NCBI RefSeq assembly: GCF_003627955.1
Contig: NZ_RBWS01000001.1
Span: 682,001-746,000, forward strand
Origin: Sphingobacterium puteale
Lineage (GTDB): Bacteria; Bacteroidota; Bacteroidia; Sphingobacteriales; Sphingobacteriaceae
Direction: 5' to 3'
DNA: 64,000 nt
In this document: in pieces, positions 27,377 to 36,605 of the stretch
Numbering within the stretch: the stretch's first letter is position 1
Layout: the number at the start of each line of letters is the position of its first letter
Program-made: the position numbers and the translations under genes
Notes under the pieces: generated by a model
Told to the model about the DNA's origin: nothing
The model's database searches: none
What the model saw: only the letters and a program-made list of their open reading frames with translations

Positions 27377-28600
27377 TTACTTTTCCGTGCGCCCTAAACT
27401 CATAATTGATGCATTGAAAAAAGATAGCAGTCCCACCAATACAACAATAAGACCCGCAATAATAAATGCCGTCGCTACTCCGATCACATCTGCGATAAAG
27501 CCTGTAAAGAGAAGTCCTATCATACTTGGTAAAATGGCGATGCTAAAATAAAGCGAGAACACACGTCCCAGCATTTCCGCCGGCACCTGCTCTTGAATAA
27601 TTGTCATAAATGAGGCCGAGAAAATGGACATTGAAACTCCGCCCAGGCCGGTCATAATGACAAAAGGAATAAACCATGTAGAGGGAAACCAACCTGATAG
27701 GGCAAATGTGAGTCCCAAAACAATATGCATGCTATTAACCAATGCCACCTTGGACACCGACACTTTTGCAAGTCCCAGAAAGCTTCCTCCAATAAGCATA
27801 CCTATCCCCCAAATAATCTCAATAATGCTCATTTCCCATTTGCCGCCACTATAATGACCAATGGTCAATAACGGAAACATGATCGCAACGGGCATAATAC
27901 AGAAGGTCGCCACCATGGCATAAATAAATAACATTTTTAAGCCCTTATTATGATAGATCGCTCTCATTCCTTGCTTAAGATCTTCCAAAACGGCAGCAAT
28001 CGAAGGCTTCACATCCGATCGGGAAAGATGTGGGATAGTTACAAAAAATAAAGATGTGATGGCCACCGCAGCACCAATGACATCCAGGTACAGCACTTGT
28101 GAAATCGGGAAATAACTAATTGCCAACGTCCCCAATGCAGGGCCTGCAATACTACTTACCGACTGTAGCATCTGATTAATACCTGAAACACGGAGTAATT
28201 TATCTTCGGGTACGAGAAGTGGCGCAATTGCCTGCATGGCTGGCGAGTGAAATGCTGAACCGATCGAACGACAGGCCATCAATAGATAAATCAGAAACAT
28301 ATTGGTACCATCGCTTTTGAGTACAAAGGTCATTCCTAATGTACAGAGTGCGATAAAGCTATCTGCAAAGATCATGACTTTCTTTCTATCCCACCGATCA
28401 ATATAAACACCAGCAAATGGTCCGATGATCGCTTGTGGCAATAAACCTGCGATTGCAGCAAAAGCCAATACTTCAGCAGACTTGTGCGTCAAACTCAACC
28501 ATATCATGATCGAAAAGTTGACCGCTGAACTGGACAGTAAAGAAATAAATTGTCCAATCCATATATAACTATAGGTACGAAACCAGTTATTTTTTTCCAT
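27377..28600 (-). CDS. MFS transporter, drug/macrolide-exporter-like
   Basis: A 407-residue inner membrane protein with about 12 transmembrane segments. The loop motif DRWDRKKVMIFAD (about 55-67) is the conserved MFS motif A. It resembles the MFS group of exporters related to macrolide efflux proteins, and is probably an efflux carrier; the substrate is unknown. Start at 28600 is preferred over 28651, since the extra 17 residues are not MFS-like. It stands alone behind a likely promoter at 28729-28760. Confidence 0.85.
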   Translation of the reverse strand: MEKNNWFRTYSYIWIGQFISLLSSSAVNFSIMIWLSLTHKSAEVLAFAAIAGLLPQAIIGPFAGVYIDRWDRKKVMIFADSFIALCTLGMTFVLKSDGTNMFLIYLLMACRSIGSAFHSPAMQAIAPLLVPEDKLLRVSGINQMLQSVSSIAGPALGTLAISYFPISQVLYLDVIGAAVAITSLFFVTIPHLSRSDVKPSIAAVLEDLKQGMRAIYHNKGLKMLFIYAMVATFCIMPVAIMFPLLTIGHYSGGKWEMSIIEIIWGIGMLIGGSFLGLAKVSVSKVALVNSMHIVLGLTFALSGWFPSTWFIPFVIMTGLGGVSMSIFSASFMTIIQEQVPAEMLGRVFSLYFSIAILPSMIGLLFTGFIADVIGVATAFIIAGLIVVLVGLLSFFNASIMSLGRTEK

Positions 28601-28728
28601 AAAATTTTTAATAAAAAATACAACAGGTGCATGATCAAGAATGATCAGCACAATAAAATAAAACGTTTATGACACCTACCTAATCAGCAAATGAAAATAG
28701 AGGATCGCGCGCCGAGTATCAGACCTGT

Positions 28729-28760
28729 CAAAGCTACAAGTAGATACCTCAGAGAGCAAC
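28729..28760 (-). promoter_or_regulatory. Promoter of the MFS gene
   Basis: On the minus strand GTTG (28760-28757), 20 bases, then TAGCTTTG (28736-28729): a full -7 match and three of four -33 bases. The leader to the ATG at 28600 would be about 120 nt, long for this window. Confidence 0.4.
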
Positions 28761-28961
28761 AATCCATTCATTAAACGAACAGGTGTGTCCAATGGAGAAT
28801 TTAAAAACGTAAATGAGCTATAAAACCCAAGGTTTATAAGCGTAAGCTGTATACAAAGACATGTTCATAATGGTACAAAAGTAGGAGAAAAGAAACAAAA
28901 ACACAACTCCAAGGCTTCTACCTATTTCCACCGAATCTTTAAAGAGAAAACTTGATCAAAA

Positions 28962-28995
28962 AAATAGGCGTTTACCGGTTGGTAAACGCCTATTT
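28962..28995 (-). terminator. Terminator of the suf operon
   Basis: AAATAGGCGTTTACC and GGTAAACGCCTATTT form a perfect 15-base stem around GGTT, 26 bases past the sufD stop. It is bordered by an A-run, which is a T-run on the minus strand. Confidence 0.9.
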
Positions 28996-29020
28996 ATGTT
29001 TATAGTTTGTGTGATTTTAT

Positions 29021-30328
29021 TTAGTTCGTTCTCAGACTTTCTTCCACAAGCTCTTCAACATATTTCCGAACAACCTCGTTTGAAAAACGGGTCGTTACAT
29101 CAAATGCAAAGGCGTGAACAAGTAGGATACGCGCCGATTCCTCACCGATTCCGCGTGCCCTCAAATAAAATAAAGCTTCATTATCAAACTGACCGATCGT
29201 ACATCCATGTGAACATTTCACGTCATCCGCAAAAATCTCCAGTTGGGGCTTGGTATACACCGCTGAATTATCCGACATCAGCATATTATTGTTCTGTTGG
29301 AAAGCATTGGTTTTCTGTGCATCTTCACGAACGAAGATCTTTCCGTTGAAAACAGCCGTAGATTTATCCTGTGTAATATTCTTATACCATTCGTAAGACT
29401 CACAATGTGGCTTAAGATGATCCACAACTGTGTGATTATCGACTAATTGATCTCCTGCAGTCAGGTTAATACCGTACAAATGACTTTCTACATTTTCAGC
29501 ATCCAAACGCACATTAATATTATTGCGGATAAAAGATGCACCAGGGAAATTACAGTTGTAGTTATTGTAAAGGCTGTATTTTTCTTGGTATACTTCCGTA
29601 TGATTAAAGTAACGGCTTACAGATTGAGCCACTTGAAGATAGTAATGTTGAACTTTAGCATTCTCTTTTACGACAATCTCCGAAACTTTATTATGCACAT
29701 TGCTTGCGGCACCATCTGCCGTAATAAAGCTCTCGATCAGTTCAAGTTCAGCATTAGCTTCAACAATAACCAAATTCCGCGTTTGAGCAAAGAAATCTTC
29801 TTTCCCAGTCGCTACATGGATAATCTGAATTGGCTTATCAAGTACAACTCCTTTTTTCAAATGGATAAATACACCATTCGTAAAAGCAGCCGTATTAAGC
29901 GCCACCATGATATTATCGGACTTATCAGCATATTTTGCGAAATGTGCCTGAAATGCAGGTTCAGTAGCAGCGTCATCCATCGGAATAACAACAAGTCCTT
30001 TTACCTTTTCCAGTTCACTCACTGCCAATACATACTGGCCGTTAACTAGAATAATACGGTACGCATCCAAATTCGGGATCTCTCCCGCACTAAAATCCAA
30101 GCCCTCGATATCCACATCTACATCAAGCGCATAGGGCTTATTGATAATACTGTGAATGTTTGTATATTTCCATTCTTCATTCTTAACTGTGGGAAAGCCT
30201 GCTGCTTCGAAACGTTCGAATGCTTGTTGACGCGCCTCCGTAAAGAAGGCAGGTTCGTCTGAAACAGGTTGCTCTTTAAAAGCTCCCAACACTTGTTGAA
30301 GTAATGATTCTGAAACTAATGTACTCAT
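29021..30328 (-). CDS. sufD: Fe-S cluster assembly protein SufD
   Basis: Partner of SufB in the SufBCD scaffold that builds iron-sulfur clusters. The 435-residue protein has the C-terminal right-handed beta-helix with ADDVKCSHGCTIGQ (about 365-378), the SufB/SufD core motif, and a more variable N-terminal half. It is third of the sufB-sufC-sufD run and is followed by a strong terminator; sufS and sufE are not in this transcript. Confidence 0.95.
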   Translation of the reverse strand: MSTLVSESLLQQVLGAFKEQPVSDEPAFFTEARQQAFERFEAAGFPTVKNEEWKYTNIHSIINKPYALDVDVDIEGLDFSAGEIPNLDAYRIILVNGQYVLAVSELEKVKGLVVIPMDDAATEPAFQAHFAKYADKSDNIMVALNTAAFTNGVFIHLKKGVVLDKPIQIIHVATGKEDFFAQTRNLVIVEANAELELIESFITADGAASNVHNKVSEIVVKENAKVQHYYLQVAQSVSRYFNHTEVYQEKYSLYNNYNCNFPGASFIRNNINVRLDAENVESHLYGINLTAGDQLVDNHTVVDHLKPHCESYEWYKNITQDKSTAVFNGKIFVREDAQKTNAFQQNNNMLMSDNSAVYTKPQLEIFADDVKCSHGCTIGQFDNEALFYLRARGIGEESARILLVHAFAFDVTTRFSNEVVRKYVEELVEESLRTN

Positions 30329-30388
30329 GTTATTTTTTAATCAAATCGCCAAAATTCTCTTCCACTCCTATTTTATCGGTGTAAAAGA

Positions 30389-31147
30389 TTAAGCGTTTTG
30401 TGTATCATATTCTTTTAACCAATCGTATCCTTTTTCTTCTAGCTCTAAAGCCAATTCTTTAGGCCCTGATTTCACGATACGACCATTGTACAATACGTGA
30501 ACAAAATCTGGAACGATATAATCCAATAGACGTTGGTAGTGTGTAATGACAATAAAGGCATTGTCTTTGGAACGCAACTGATTCACACCATTTGCAACTA
30601 TACGAAGTGCATCGATATCCAAACCTGAATCTGTTTCATCCAAGATCGATAATTTAGGATTCAACATCGCCAACTGAAAAATTTCGTTACGCTTTTTCTC
30701 GCCACCGGAGAACCCTTCATTCAAAGAACGATTCGCTAAATTAGCCGAAAACTCAACCAGTTTTTGCTTATCCTTTACCATTTGTAAGAATTCTTTGGCT
30801 TCCATGGGAGGCAAACCTTTATATTCACGAATATCATTCACTGCTGTTTTCAGAAAATTAATATTCGATACTCCCGGGATTTCAACAGGATATTGGAACG
30901 CCAGGAACAGTCCCTCACGGGCACGATCCTCTGGAGAAAGATCCAATAAATCCACGCCATCCAAAAAAGCAGAACCTTCATTCACTTCATATGATTCGCG
31001 TCCAGCCAACACATTTCCTAAGGTGCTTTTTCCAGCTCCATTAGGCCCCATAATGGCATGAACTTCCCCGGCTTTAACTTCCAGGTTTAATCCCTTTAAT
31101 ATTTGTTTGTCTTCTACAGACGCATGTAAATTTTTAATGCTTAACAT
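30389..31147 (-). CDS. sufC: Fe-S cluster assembly ATPase SufC
   Basis: ABC-type ATPase that drives the SufBCD scaffold in the cytoplasm. The 252-residue protein has Walker A GPNGAGKST (about 34-42), the SufC-type signature FSGGEKKRNEI (about 145-155) and Walker B LSILDETDSGLD (about 166-177). Start at 31147 (MLSIKNLHAS) is preferred over 31183 because it matches the family N-terminus. It lies 60 bases after sufB. Confidence 0.96.
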   Translation of the reverse strand: MLSIKNLHASVEDKQILKGLNLEVKAGEVHAIMGPNGAGKSTLGNVLAGRESYEVNEGSAFLDGVDLLDLSPEDRAREGLFLAFQYPVEIPGVSNINFLKTAVNDIREYKGLPPMEAKEFLQMVKDKQKLVEFSANLANRSLNEGFSGGEKKRNEIFQLAMLNPKLSILDETDSGLDIDALRIVANGVNQLRSKDNAFIVITHYQRLLDYIVPDFVHVLYNGRIVKSGPKELALELEEKGYDWLKEYDTQNA

Positions 31148-31207
31148 TTTATTCGTATTGAGTATTGAGCAGTATGCTACCAATTTAGCGCGCTCAATTA
31201 TTTTTAT

Positions 31208-32659
31208 CTATCCTACTGAACCTTCTAAAGAAATCGCCAATAATTTCTGTGCTTCTACAGCAAATTCCATTGGCAACTGATTTAACACCTCTTTGGCGTA
31301 ACCATTAACAATTAACCCAACCGCTTTTTCAGAATCAATACCACGTTGGTTTAAATAAAACACTTGATCTTCACCAATTTTCGATGTAGTCGCCTCGTGC
31401 TCCAATTTTGCTGTCTTATTGCGGTTTTCGATGTATGGGAATGTATGTGCACCACATCTATCACCGATCAATAACGAATCACATTGGGTAAAGTTTCGGG
31501 AGTTATCAGCATTAGGGCCGATTTTCACCAATCCTCTATAGCTGTTGTGGCTTTTTCCCGCGGAAATTCCTTTTGAAACAATTTTGGATTTCGTATTCTT
31601 ACCCAAATGGATCATCTTCGTTCCTGTATCAGCAACTTGGTAATTACGAGTCATCGCAACCGAGTAGAACTCACCGACTGAATTGTCCCCTTTTAGGATC
31701 ACACCTGGATATTTCCAGGTAATTGCAGATCCGGTCTCTACTTGAGTCCAAGAGATCTTGCTGTTATCTCCTCTACAAATACCGCGTTTGGTTACAAAGT
31801 TAAAAATACCACCTTTCCCGTCTTTGTCACCCGGATACCAGTTCTGTACAGTTGAGTATTTAATTTCTGCATCGCGCTCAGCAATCAATTCCACAACAGC
31901 TGCATGTAATTGATTCTCATCACGCATCGGCGCAGTACATCCCTCTAAGTACGACACATAAGCCCCTTCGTCCGCAACGATTAATGTGCGTTCAAACTGA
32001 CCCGTATTCTGAGCATTAATACGGAAGTAAGTTGACAACTCCATTGGACATTTCACGCCCTTTGGAACATAAACAAATGATCCATCCGAAAACACAGCAG
32101 AGTTTAATGCAGCATAGATATTATCTGTTTGAGGAACTACTGTTCCCAAATATTTCTTCACTAAATCAGGGTGCTCTTGTACGGCTTCACCAAATGAACA
32201 GAAGATTACCCCTTGTTCTTTCAGCTTCTCACGAAAAGTTGTCTTTACCGATACGGAGTCAAAAACTGCATCAACAGCAACTACACCAGCCAATATCTTT
32301 TGTTCATCCAAAGGTATACCCAGCTTTTCAAAAGTAGCAATCAATTCAGGATCAACTTCATCCATAGAATTCAATTGGGGTTTTGCCTTTGGGGCAGCAT
32401 AATAAGATAGATCTTGAAAATCAATCTCTGGAGCTCTGAAATTTTGCCAAGTAGGCATCTTTAACGTCAAGAAATGACGAAAAGCTTTCAATCTCCACTC
32501 CAATAACCATTCAGGCTCATTCTTTTTTGCCGAAATGAAACGCACCGTATCCTCTGTAAGGCCTTTGGCTGCAATTTCCATTTCGATATCTGTCGTGAAC
32601 CCGTATTTATATTCTTCGAGCTCCAGCTCTTTTAATAAATCGTCGTCTTTAGTACTCAT
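31208..32659 (-). CDS. sufB: Fe-S cluster assembly protein SufB
   Basis: Scaffold subunit on which the new Fe-S cluster forms. The 483-residue protein has the conserved [16 protein letters not shown] and YLEGCTAPM stretches (about 198-213 and 239-247) and the C-terminal beta-helix with [17 protein letters not shown]. Length is normal. First gene of the operon, behind a -7 element at 32718-32725. No regulator such as SufR or IscR is adjacent. Confidence 0.96.
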   Translation of the reverse strand: MSTKDDDLLKELELEEYKYGFTTDIEMEIAAKGLTEDTVRFISAKKNEPEWLLEWRLKAFRHFLTLKMPTWQNFRAPEIDFQDLSYYAAPKAKPQLNSMDEVDPELIATFEKLGIPLDEQKILAGVVAVDAVFDSVSVKTTFREKLKEQGVIFCSFGEAVQEHPDLVKKYLGTVVPQTDNIYAALNSAVFSDGSFVYVPKGVKCPMELSTYFRINAQNTGQFERTLIVADEGAYVSYLEGCTAPMRDENQLHAAVVELIAERDAEIKYSTVQNWYPGDKDGKGGIFNFVTKRGICRGDNSKISWTQVETGSAITWKYPGVILKGDNSVGEFYSVAMTRNYQVADTGTKMIHLGKNTKSKIVSKGISAGKSHNSYRGLVKIGPNADNSRNFTQCDSLLIGDRCGAHTFPYIENRNKTAKLEHEATTSKIGEDQVFYLNQRGIDSEKAVGLIVNGYAKEVLNQLPMEFAVEAQKLLAISLEGSVG

Positions 32660-32717
32660 ATTTCGCTCTCACGGTTTAACTAATCGGGAGGGGTCTAACC
32701 TCCGCACCTATCGAACT

Positions 32718-32725
32718 GCAAAGTT
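32718..32725 (-). promoter_or_regulatory. -7 element of the suf operon
   Basis: TAACTTTG on the minus strand matches TAnnTTTG. The start near 32712 leaves a leader of about 50 nt before sufB. No -33 match at normal spacing, which might mean an activator is needed. Confidence 0.4.
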
Positions 32726-32918
32726 ACAATTTCAAAGCCAATAAAATACATTTTATGTATCCTCAAACAGGTATTTTTAATAAAAAAATGACATTTATCA
32801 CTTCATTTCATTGAAATGCGCACATTTCAAACGATTATGACAGTCAAATGATTTTAAATCAATTAAAATTATATCATAACTTCTATTGTATAAACAAAAT
32901 CTATTTATCGTCAATAAT

Positions 32919-32952
32919 TTTGTTTATTTTTAAATTTCCAAATATAATTTTG
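32919..32952 (+). promoter_or_regulatory. Promoter of the Lrp-family gene
   Basis: TTTG (32919-32922), 22 bases, then TAATTTTG (32945-32952). Both elements match the Bacteroidota consensus. The leader to the ATG at 32991 is about 33 nt. Confidence 0.55.
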
Positions 32953-32990
32953 TATATTTACAAATACTATTGATTATTAAGACTTAAGAT

Positions 32991-33461
32991 ATGCCGTTTG
33001 CACCAGACAAAACAGATTTAAAAATTCTTAAACTATTACAAGAGAATGGTCGTATTACCAATTTGCAATTAGCATCAAGTATCGGGCTCTCTCCTGCACC
33101 AACTTTAGAACGTGTAAGAAAACTTGAGAATTCGGGCTTTATCAAGAGTTATCATGCTTTTGTTGACGAAGAAAAATTAGGACTAGGCATAAAATCCTTT
33201 ATACAGATCTCGCTGGATTTCCACACACACAACGCAATTCCAGAATTTGTTGCTGCTGTAAAAATGATCCCGGAGGTAACAGAGTGCCACCATGTCACCG
33301 GCAACTGCGATTTTATTCTCAAGGTTTACGTAAAAGACATAAAAGCCTATGAAGGTGTTATCATGGAAAAGATTGCCAAGATTCCTTTTGTAAAGACATT
33401 TCAAACTATGATGATTATGTCCACAAGCAAAAAGGAACCGATCATTCCATTAGAATACTAA
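32991..33461 (+). CDS. Lrp/AsnC-family transcriptional regulator
   Basis: A 156-residue regulator with an N-terminal winged helix-turn-helix (about 8-55, DLKILKLLQENGRITNLQLA) and a C-terminal RAM/AsnC ligand domain (about 72-150). Family members bind DNA as octamers and respond to amino acids or related metabolites. Its immediate downstream neighbour is an unknown papain-like protein, and it is divergent from suf; either may be a target. It probably also controls its own AT-rich promoter. Confidence 0.92.
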   Translation: MPFAPDKTDLKILKLLQENGRITNLQLASSIGLSPAPTLERVRKLENSGFIKSYHAFVDEEKLGLGIKSFIQISLDFHTHNAIPEFVAAVKMIPEVTECHHVTGNCDFILKVYVKDIKAYEGVIMEKIAKIPFVKTFQTMMIMSTSKKEPIIPLEY

Positions 33462-33474
33462 AAAAGAAAAGCCT

Positions 33475-34548
33475 ATGAAAACATCATCCGAATATCAGGA
33501 TCTCGCAATGATCCTTGCCTGGCCTGACGCTACGATCCGTGGTGACGAAGCATGGATGATGTTTTTCAAGAGAATAGGTCTTGTTAAAAATCTAAACTTT
33601 AAAGTCGGCCACACGGGCATTGTCCTGATCGAACGTAATACAGGCAGACTTTGTTTCTACGATTTTGGCCGGTATATCGCCCCAAGAGGATACGGGAGAG
33701 CACGTTCAGAAGATTCTGATCCAAAATTAACGATTAAACTTAAAGCACAAATTGAACGAAACCACATCCTTAACCTGCCGGAAATTGTCCGGCATTTTGA
33801 AGAGATGAAAGATGCCATGCAAGGAGTCGGCGATCTTTATTTTTCTATTGTCCCAAAAATAGATTTTTATCGCGCAAAAGCTTTTGCTGATCAATGGGTA
33901 CGCCGGGGATCATATCCCTATGGCGCCGTGGCCTACAATAACAATAATTGCTCCCGATTTATCGTAAGACTCCTTATCCACGCCTCCAAAAAGTTTCATT
34001 TCTGGCATCCAATCAATTTCCCGGAAACCATAAAGGCAAGCCCAATGAGCAATATAGTAAACTCTTGCTCCGACGGGTCGATCTATAAATATACGACATC
34101 AGGTGGCCTGCAACGTATAAAAATGGGGCGATTCACATCATTGCTATTCCTCCTTAAAAAACTAAGGAGTAATATTTTGACTCGTTACGCCAAAACCTTA
34201 CCTGAAGATATTACAATTGGCGGAATGCTGCAGAAAGATAAACCCTGTCACCTCCCAGCCAGCGCACAGTACTTAGGCGGTGTCGGCGAAGGAGCTTGGT
34301 TCCACATAGACCCCGTTAGTGCGAATCGGGCAATCATACATCGATTCACGCAACAAGGAGAGCATGAATATAGTGTTCTGGGCGAAATGAACCAGCCCGT
34401 AGATTTTGAAAGTTCTTATCAGATCACCTACGACAGCCACTTTCTATTCAGTCATCTACGACAGAATAAGAATATCATTCGAGTCAAACATATCCATATT
34501 TTGGCGATTGGAGAAACAGGCATTGCTGCCCGAGACAAATATGCTTAA
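33475..34548 (+). CDS. Unknown protein with permuted papain-like (NlpC/P60-type) signature
   Basis: A 357-residue protein without signal peptide. It contains VGHTGIVLIE with His46, FYDFGRY (61-67) and NNNNCSRFI with Cys159. A histidine before the cysteine is the order seen in permuted NlpC/P60 (YiiX/LRAT-like) enzymes, so a cysteine hydrolase or acyltransferase is a reasonable guess. The residues 200-357 have no recognised domain. It may be the family catalogued as DUF6695, which I cannot verify. It begins 13 bases after the Lrp gene, so the two form an operon. Its stop overlaps the convergent ung gene by four bases. Confidence 0.7.
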   Translation: MKTSSEYQDLAMILAWPDATIRGDEAWMMFFKRIGLVKNLNFKVGHTGIVLIERNTGRLCFYDFGRYIAPRGYGRARSEDSDPKLTIKLKAQIERNHILNLPEIVRHFEEMKDAMQGVGDLYFSIVPKIDFYRAKAFADQWVRRGSYPYGAVAYNNNNCSRFIVRLLIHASKKFHFWHPINFPETIKASPMSNIVNSCSDGSIYKYTTSGGLQRIKMGRFTSLLFLLKKLRSNILTRYAKTLPEDITIGGMLQKDKPCHLPASAQYLGGVGEGAWFHIDPVSANRAIIHRFTQQGEHEYSVLGEMNQPVDFESSYQITYDSHFLFSHLRQNKNIIRVKHIHILAIGETGIAARDKYA

Positions 34549-35219
34549 GCCAAACGCCAATCAATAGGAGCCTTACCATGTTCCACCAAATATTGATTGG
34601 CCTTTGAAAAGTGTCTGCTCCCAAAAAAACCCCTGTAAACAGAAAGCGGAGACGGATGCACGGCTGTCAAAATAAGATGCTTATGCTTGTCAATCAATGC
34701 ACTTTTCTTTTGTGCGTAGCTGCCCCAAAGCAGGAAAACTACATGCTCACATTGTTCAGAAATTGCATATATAATACTGTCCGTAAAAACTTCCCAGCCT
34801 CTCTTCTGATGCGAACCGGCCAAATGCGCCCGCACAGTCAGCGTCGCATTAAGTAACAACACACCCTGTTTCGCCCACGCTGTCAGGTCGCCCGATCGCG
34901 GCTCCGTAAATCCATCGATATCATCCTGCAATTCCTTAAAAATATTTTTTAAAGAAGGTGGTGGCATGATCCCCTCCGGCACTGAAAAAGACAATCCATG
35001 TGCCTGACCATCGTTATGATACGGATCTTGCCCTAGAATAACAACTTTAACATTTTGGAGCGGAGTCAGCTTAAATGCGTTCATCACCAGATCAGCAGGC
35101 GGAAACACTTTTGTTTGTTGCCGTTCTTGCTGTACGAAGGCAGACAATTGTTTCATATAAGGCTGACTGAACAAAGGTTTCAGTACTGGTGCCCAAGAAT
35201 CATCATATAGCTTTTCCAT
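34545..35219 (-). CDS. ung: Uracil-DNA glycosylase
   Basis: Removes uracil from DNA in base excision repair. The 224-residue family-1 UDG shows the water-activating loop GQDPYH (63-68, Asp65) and the minor-groove loop HPSPLS (188-193, His188). Length and N-terminus are typical, so the start at 35219 is firm. A full-consensus promoter ends only four bases upstream of the ATG, so the transcript is probably leaderless. Confidence 0.96.
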   Translation of the reverse strand: MEKLYDDSWAPVLKPLFSQPYMKQLSAFVQQERQQTKVFPPADLVMNAFKLTPLQNVKVVILGQDPYHNDGQAHGLSFSVPEGIMPPPSLKNIFKELQDDIDGFTEPRSGDLTAWAKQGVLLLNATLTVRAHLAGSHQKRGWEVFTDSIIYAISEQCEHVVFLLWGSYAQKKSALIDKHKHLILTAVHPSPLSVYRGFFGSRHFSKANQYLVEHGKAPIDWRLA

Positions 35220-35223
35220 AAAC

Positions 35224-35255
35224 CAAACTTAGAAAAAGTTGTATGCAATGGCAAA
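35224..35255 (-). promoter_or_regulatory. Consensus promoter of ung, leaderless
   Basis: On the minus strand TTTG (35255-35252), exactly 20 bases, then TAAGTTTG (35231-35224): a perfect match to both promoter elements. The G of the -7 element is four bases from the ung ATG, placing the start site at or beside the start codon. Confidence 0.7.
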
Positions 35256-35378
35256 TTTATTCCCCTATCCCAATTCATAAAACACGAACGACAGCCGTAT
35301 AATTGGTTAGCATAGGATCGTTTTGAATATCTATAGGGATGGGAAATACATAATTTTACAAAATAACCACTTGAACGG

Positions 35379-35410
35379 GTTGCTTAAACGCCGAAATTAA
35401 CGGATATTTG
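35379..35410 (+). promoter_or_regulatory. Promoter of the small membrane protein gene
   Basis: GTTG (35379-35382), 20 bases, then GATATTTG (35403-35410): each element has one mismatch, at the optimal spacing. Leader about 37 nt. Confidence 0.4.
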
Positions 35411-35451
35411 CAGAATTAAATTGAACACAAATATTTTTTAAACAAAGATTT

Positions 35452-35991
35452 ATGTCAAATCTCGTTAGAATCATCATTTGCAGTGCATTGCTGATTGGGA
35501 CAGTTGCTTTATTTTGGACAGGAAATTGGGGATGGGGAATACTGGGCATCTTGATCACAATTCTTGGTTTTGTTACTGTATTTTTTCATGAATACATGCT
35601 TATCGCGCAATGGTATATGCGCAAACAAGATATGGCCGCGGCCGAAAAATGGTTAAAGAAAATCACGAATTATGAAAAACAATTAATCCCGCAACAACAT
35701 GGTTATTATAACATGTTAATCGGTTTGATTGAATCTCAACGCGCGCCAATGCAGTCTGAGAAGTATTTCAAAAAAGCACTCGCACTCGGGCTTCATATGG
35801 ATCATAATATTGCCTTGGCAAAATTAAGCTTAGCAGGTGTAGCGATGGCAAAACGCAATAAACGTGAAGCCGAGAAATTACTTCAGGAAGCTAAGAAAGC
35901 AGACAAAAACAAACTGTTAGCTGATCAAATAAAAATGATGAAAGATCAGATGGGCATGTTAGACAAACAACAGATCCGATACAATAGATAA
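35452..35991 (+). CDS. Unknown membrane protein with TPR-like tail
   Basis: A 179-residue protein. Two hydrophobic segments (about 5-22 and 26-46) are joined by a short NWGWG turn and followed by a soluble helical part (about 55-170) with spacing like TPR repeats (AAAEKWLKKI; SEKYFKKALALG; REAEKLLQEA). It is likely anchored in the inner membrane with the TPR part in the cytoplasm. I do not recognise a named family. Monocistronic, ended by a hairpin shared with the convergent gene. Confidence 0.75.
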   Translation: MSNLVRIIICSALLIGTVALFWTGNWGWGILGILITILGFVTVFFHEYMLIAQWYMRKQDMAAAEKWLKKITNYEKQLIPQQHGYYNMLIGLIESQRAPMQSEKYFKKALALGLHMDHNIALAKLSLAGVAMAKRNKREAEKLLQEAKKADKNKLLADQIKMMKDQMGMLDKQQIRYNR

Positions 35992-36011
35992 GAAATAAAT
36001 TTCAAAAAGCT

Positions 36012-36050
36012 AAAAAAGTGCTGAATCTTCAAAGATTCCAGCGCTTTTTC
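36012..36050. terminator. Terminator between convergent genes
   Basis: AGTGCTGAATCTT and AGATTCCAGCGCT pair with a bulge, flanked by A-run and T-run. It lies between the stops at 35991 (+) and 36073 (-). Confidence 0.7.
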
Positions 36051-36072
36051 TATTTTACATCCGTCCGATCAA

Positions 36073-36537
36073 CTATTTACTCAGCAAGATAGGTACTTCC
36101 AAAAACTTACCTTCTTCCTCGCTACTCTCAAAAACAAGCTTGATACTAATAGGCTTATCGGTCTTCTTCCAGTCTTTCACAATTACTTGGATATCTACAG
36201 GTTTATCCTCCTCAAGTAAGTAATGCAAATAGTTCTGTTTATCTTCAAAGTTAATCCGGACATTTCCCATCTGAATTGAGGAGAAAAAATGTGGCTGCTT
36301 TTTTTGATCCAGAATCTGTGTGGAGAAAGTATTCATTTTATACTCCCGAGGATCTGTACTATAGGATATCGCGAATAAGTTAATAACCAGCTCATTTGTC
36401 GTCTTATCCACACGAAAGTCTTTTAAATCGAATTGAATATCATCAACCACCAGTAACGAATCTACAGATTGCGCTTGCGTCGTGCCAGCAATAAAAAGAA
36501 AAAGCAGGATAACAGCACAATGGAAAAATTTAGTCAT
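36073..36537 (-). CDS. Unknown secreted protein
   Basis: A 154-residue protein with a signal peptide (about 1-22, ending TQAQ). The mature part is predicted by eye to be mostly beta-strand with alternating charged and hydrophobic residues. There is no lipobox, no cysteine pair and no motif I recognise. It is downstream of the DUF4293 gene but separated by a terminator hairpin (36552-36575), so it may be on its own transcript or receive read-through. Confidence 0.7.
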   Translation of the reverse strand: MTKFFHCAVILLFLFIAGTTQAQSVDSLLVVDDIQFDLKDFRVDKTTNELVINLFAISYSTDPREYKMNTFSTQILDQKKQPHFFSSIQMGNVRINFEDKQNYLHYLLEEDKPVDIQVIVKDWKKTDKPISIKLVFESSEEEGKFLEVPILLSK

Positions 36538-36551
36538 ATTATTATATTATT

Positions 36552-36575
36552 TAAAAAGCCACGCTAACCGTGGCT
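36552..36575 (-). terminator. Terminator of the DUF4293 gene
   Basis: AGCCACG and CGTGGCT pair around a short loop, followed on the minus strand by a T-run. It lies 31 bases past the stop at 36606. Confidence 0.7.
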
Positions 36576-36605
36576 TCAATCTAGTAAAGATCTATTGAAA
36601 TCAAA

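Larger units (their letters stand above)
28601..29020. other. Intergenic region between the MFS gene and sufD
   Basis: About 420 bases with no convincing gene. It holds the MFS promoter (28729-28760), a second weak -7 match on the minus strand (TACTTTTG, 28883-28876) and the sufD terminator (28962-28995). The stretch 28760-28870 shows nothing I can name. Confidence 0.5.
32660..32990. other. Divergent promoter region of suf and the Lrp gene
   Basis: 331 bases, AT-rich. On the minus strand a -7 element for sufB lies at 32718-32725; on the plus strand a good promoter for the Lrp gene lies at 32919-32952. Between them (32760-32900) is a stretch with scattered short inverted words such as CATTTCA/TGAAATG near 32802-32828, but no gene. 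Confidence 0.5.

Noticed and set aside
29447..30049. 200-residue plus-strand frame opposite sufD
   Set aside because: Antisense shadow of a confident gene, with no start context and no domain.
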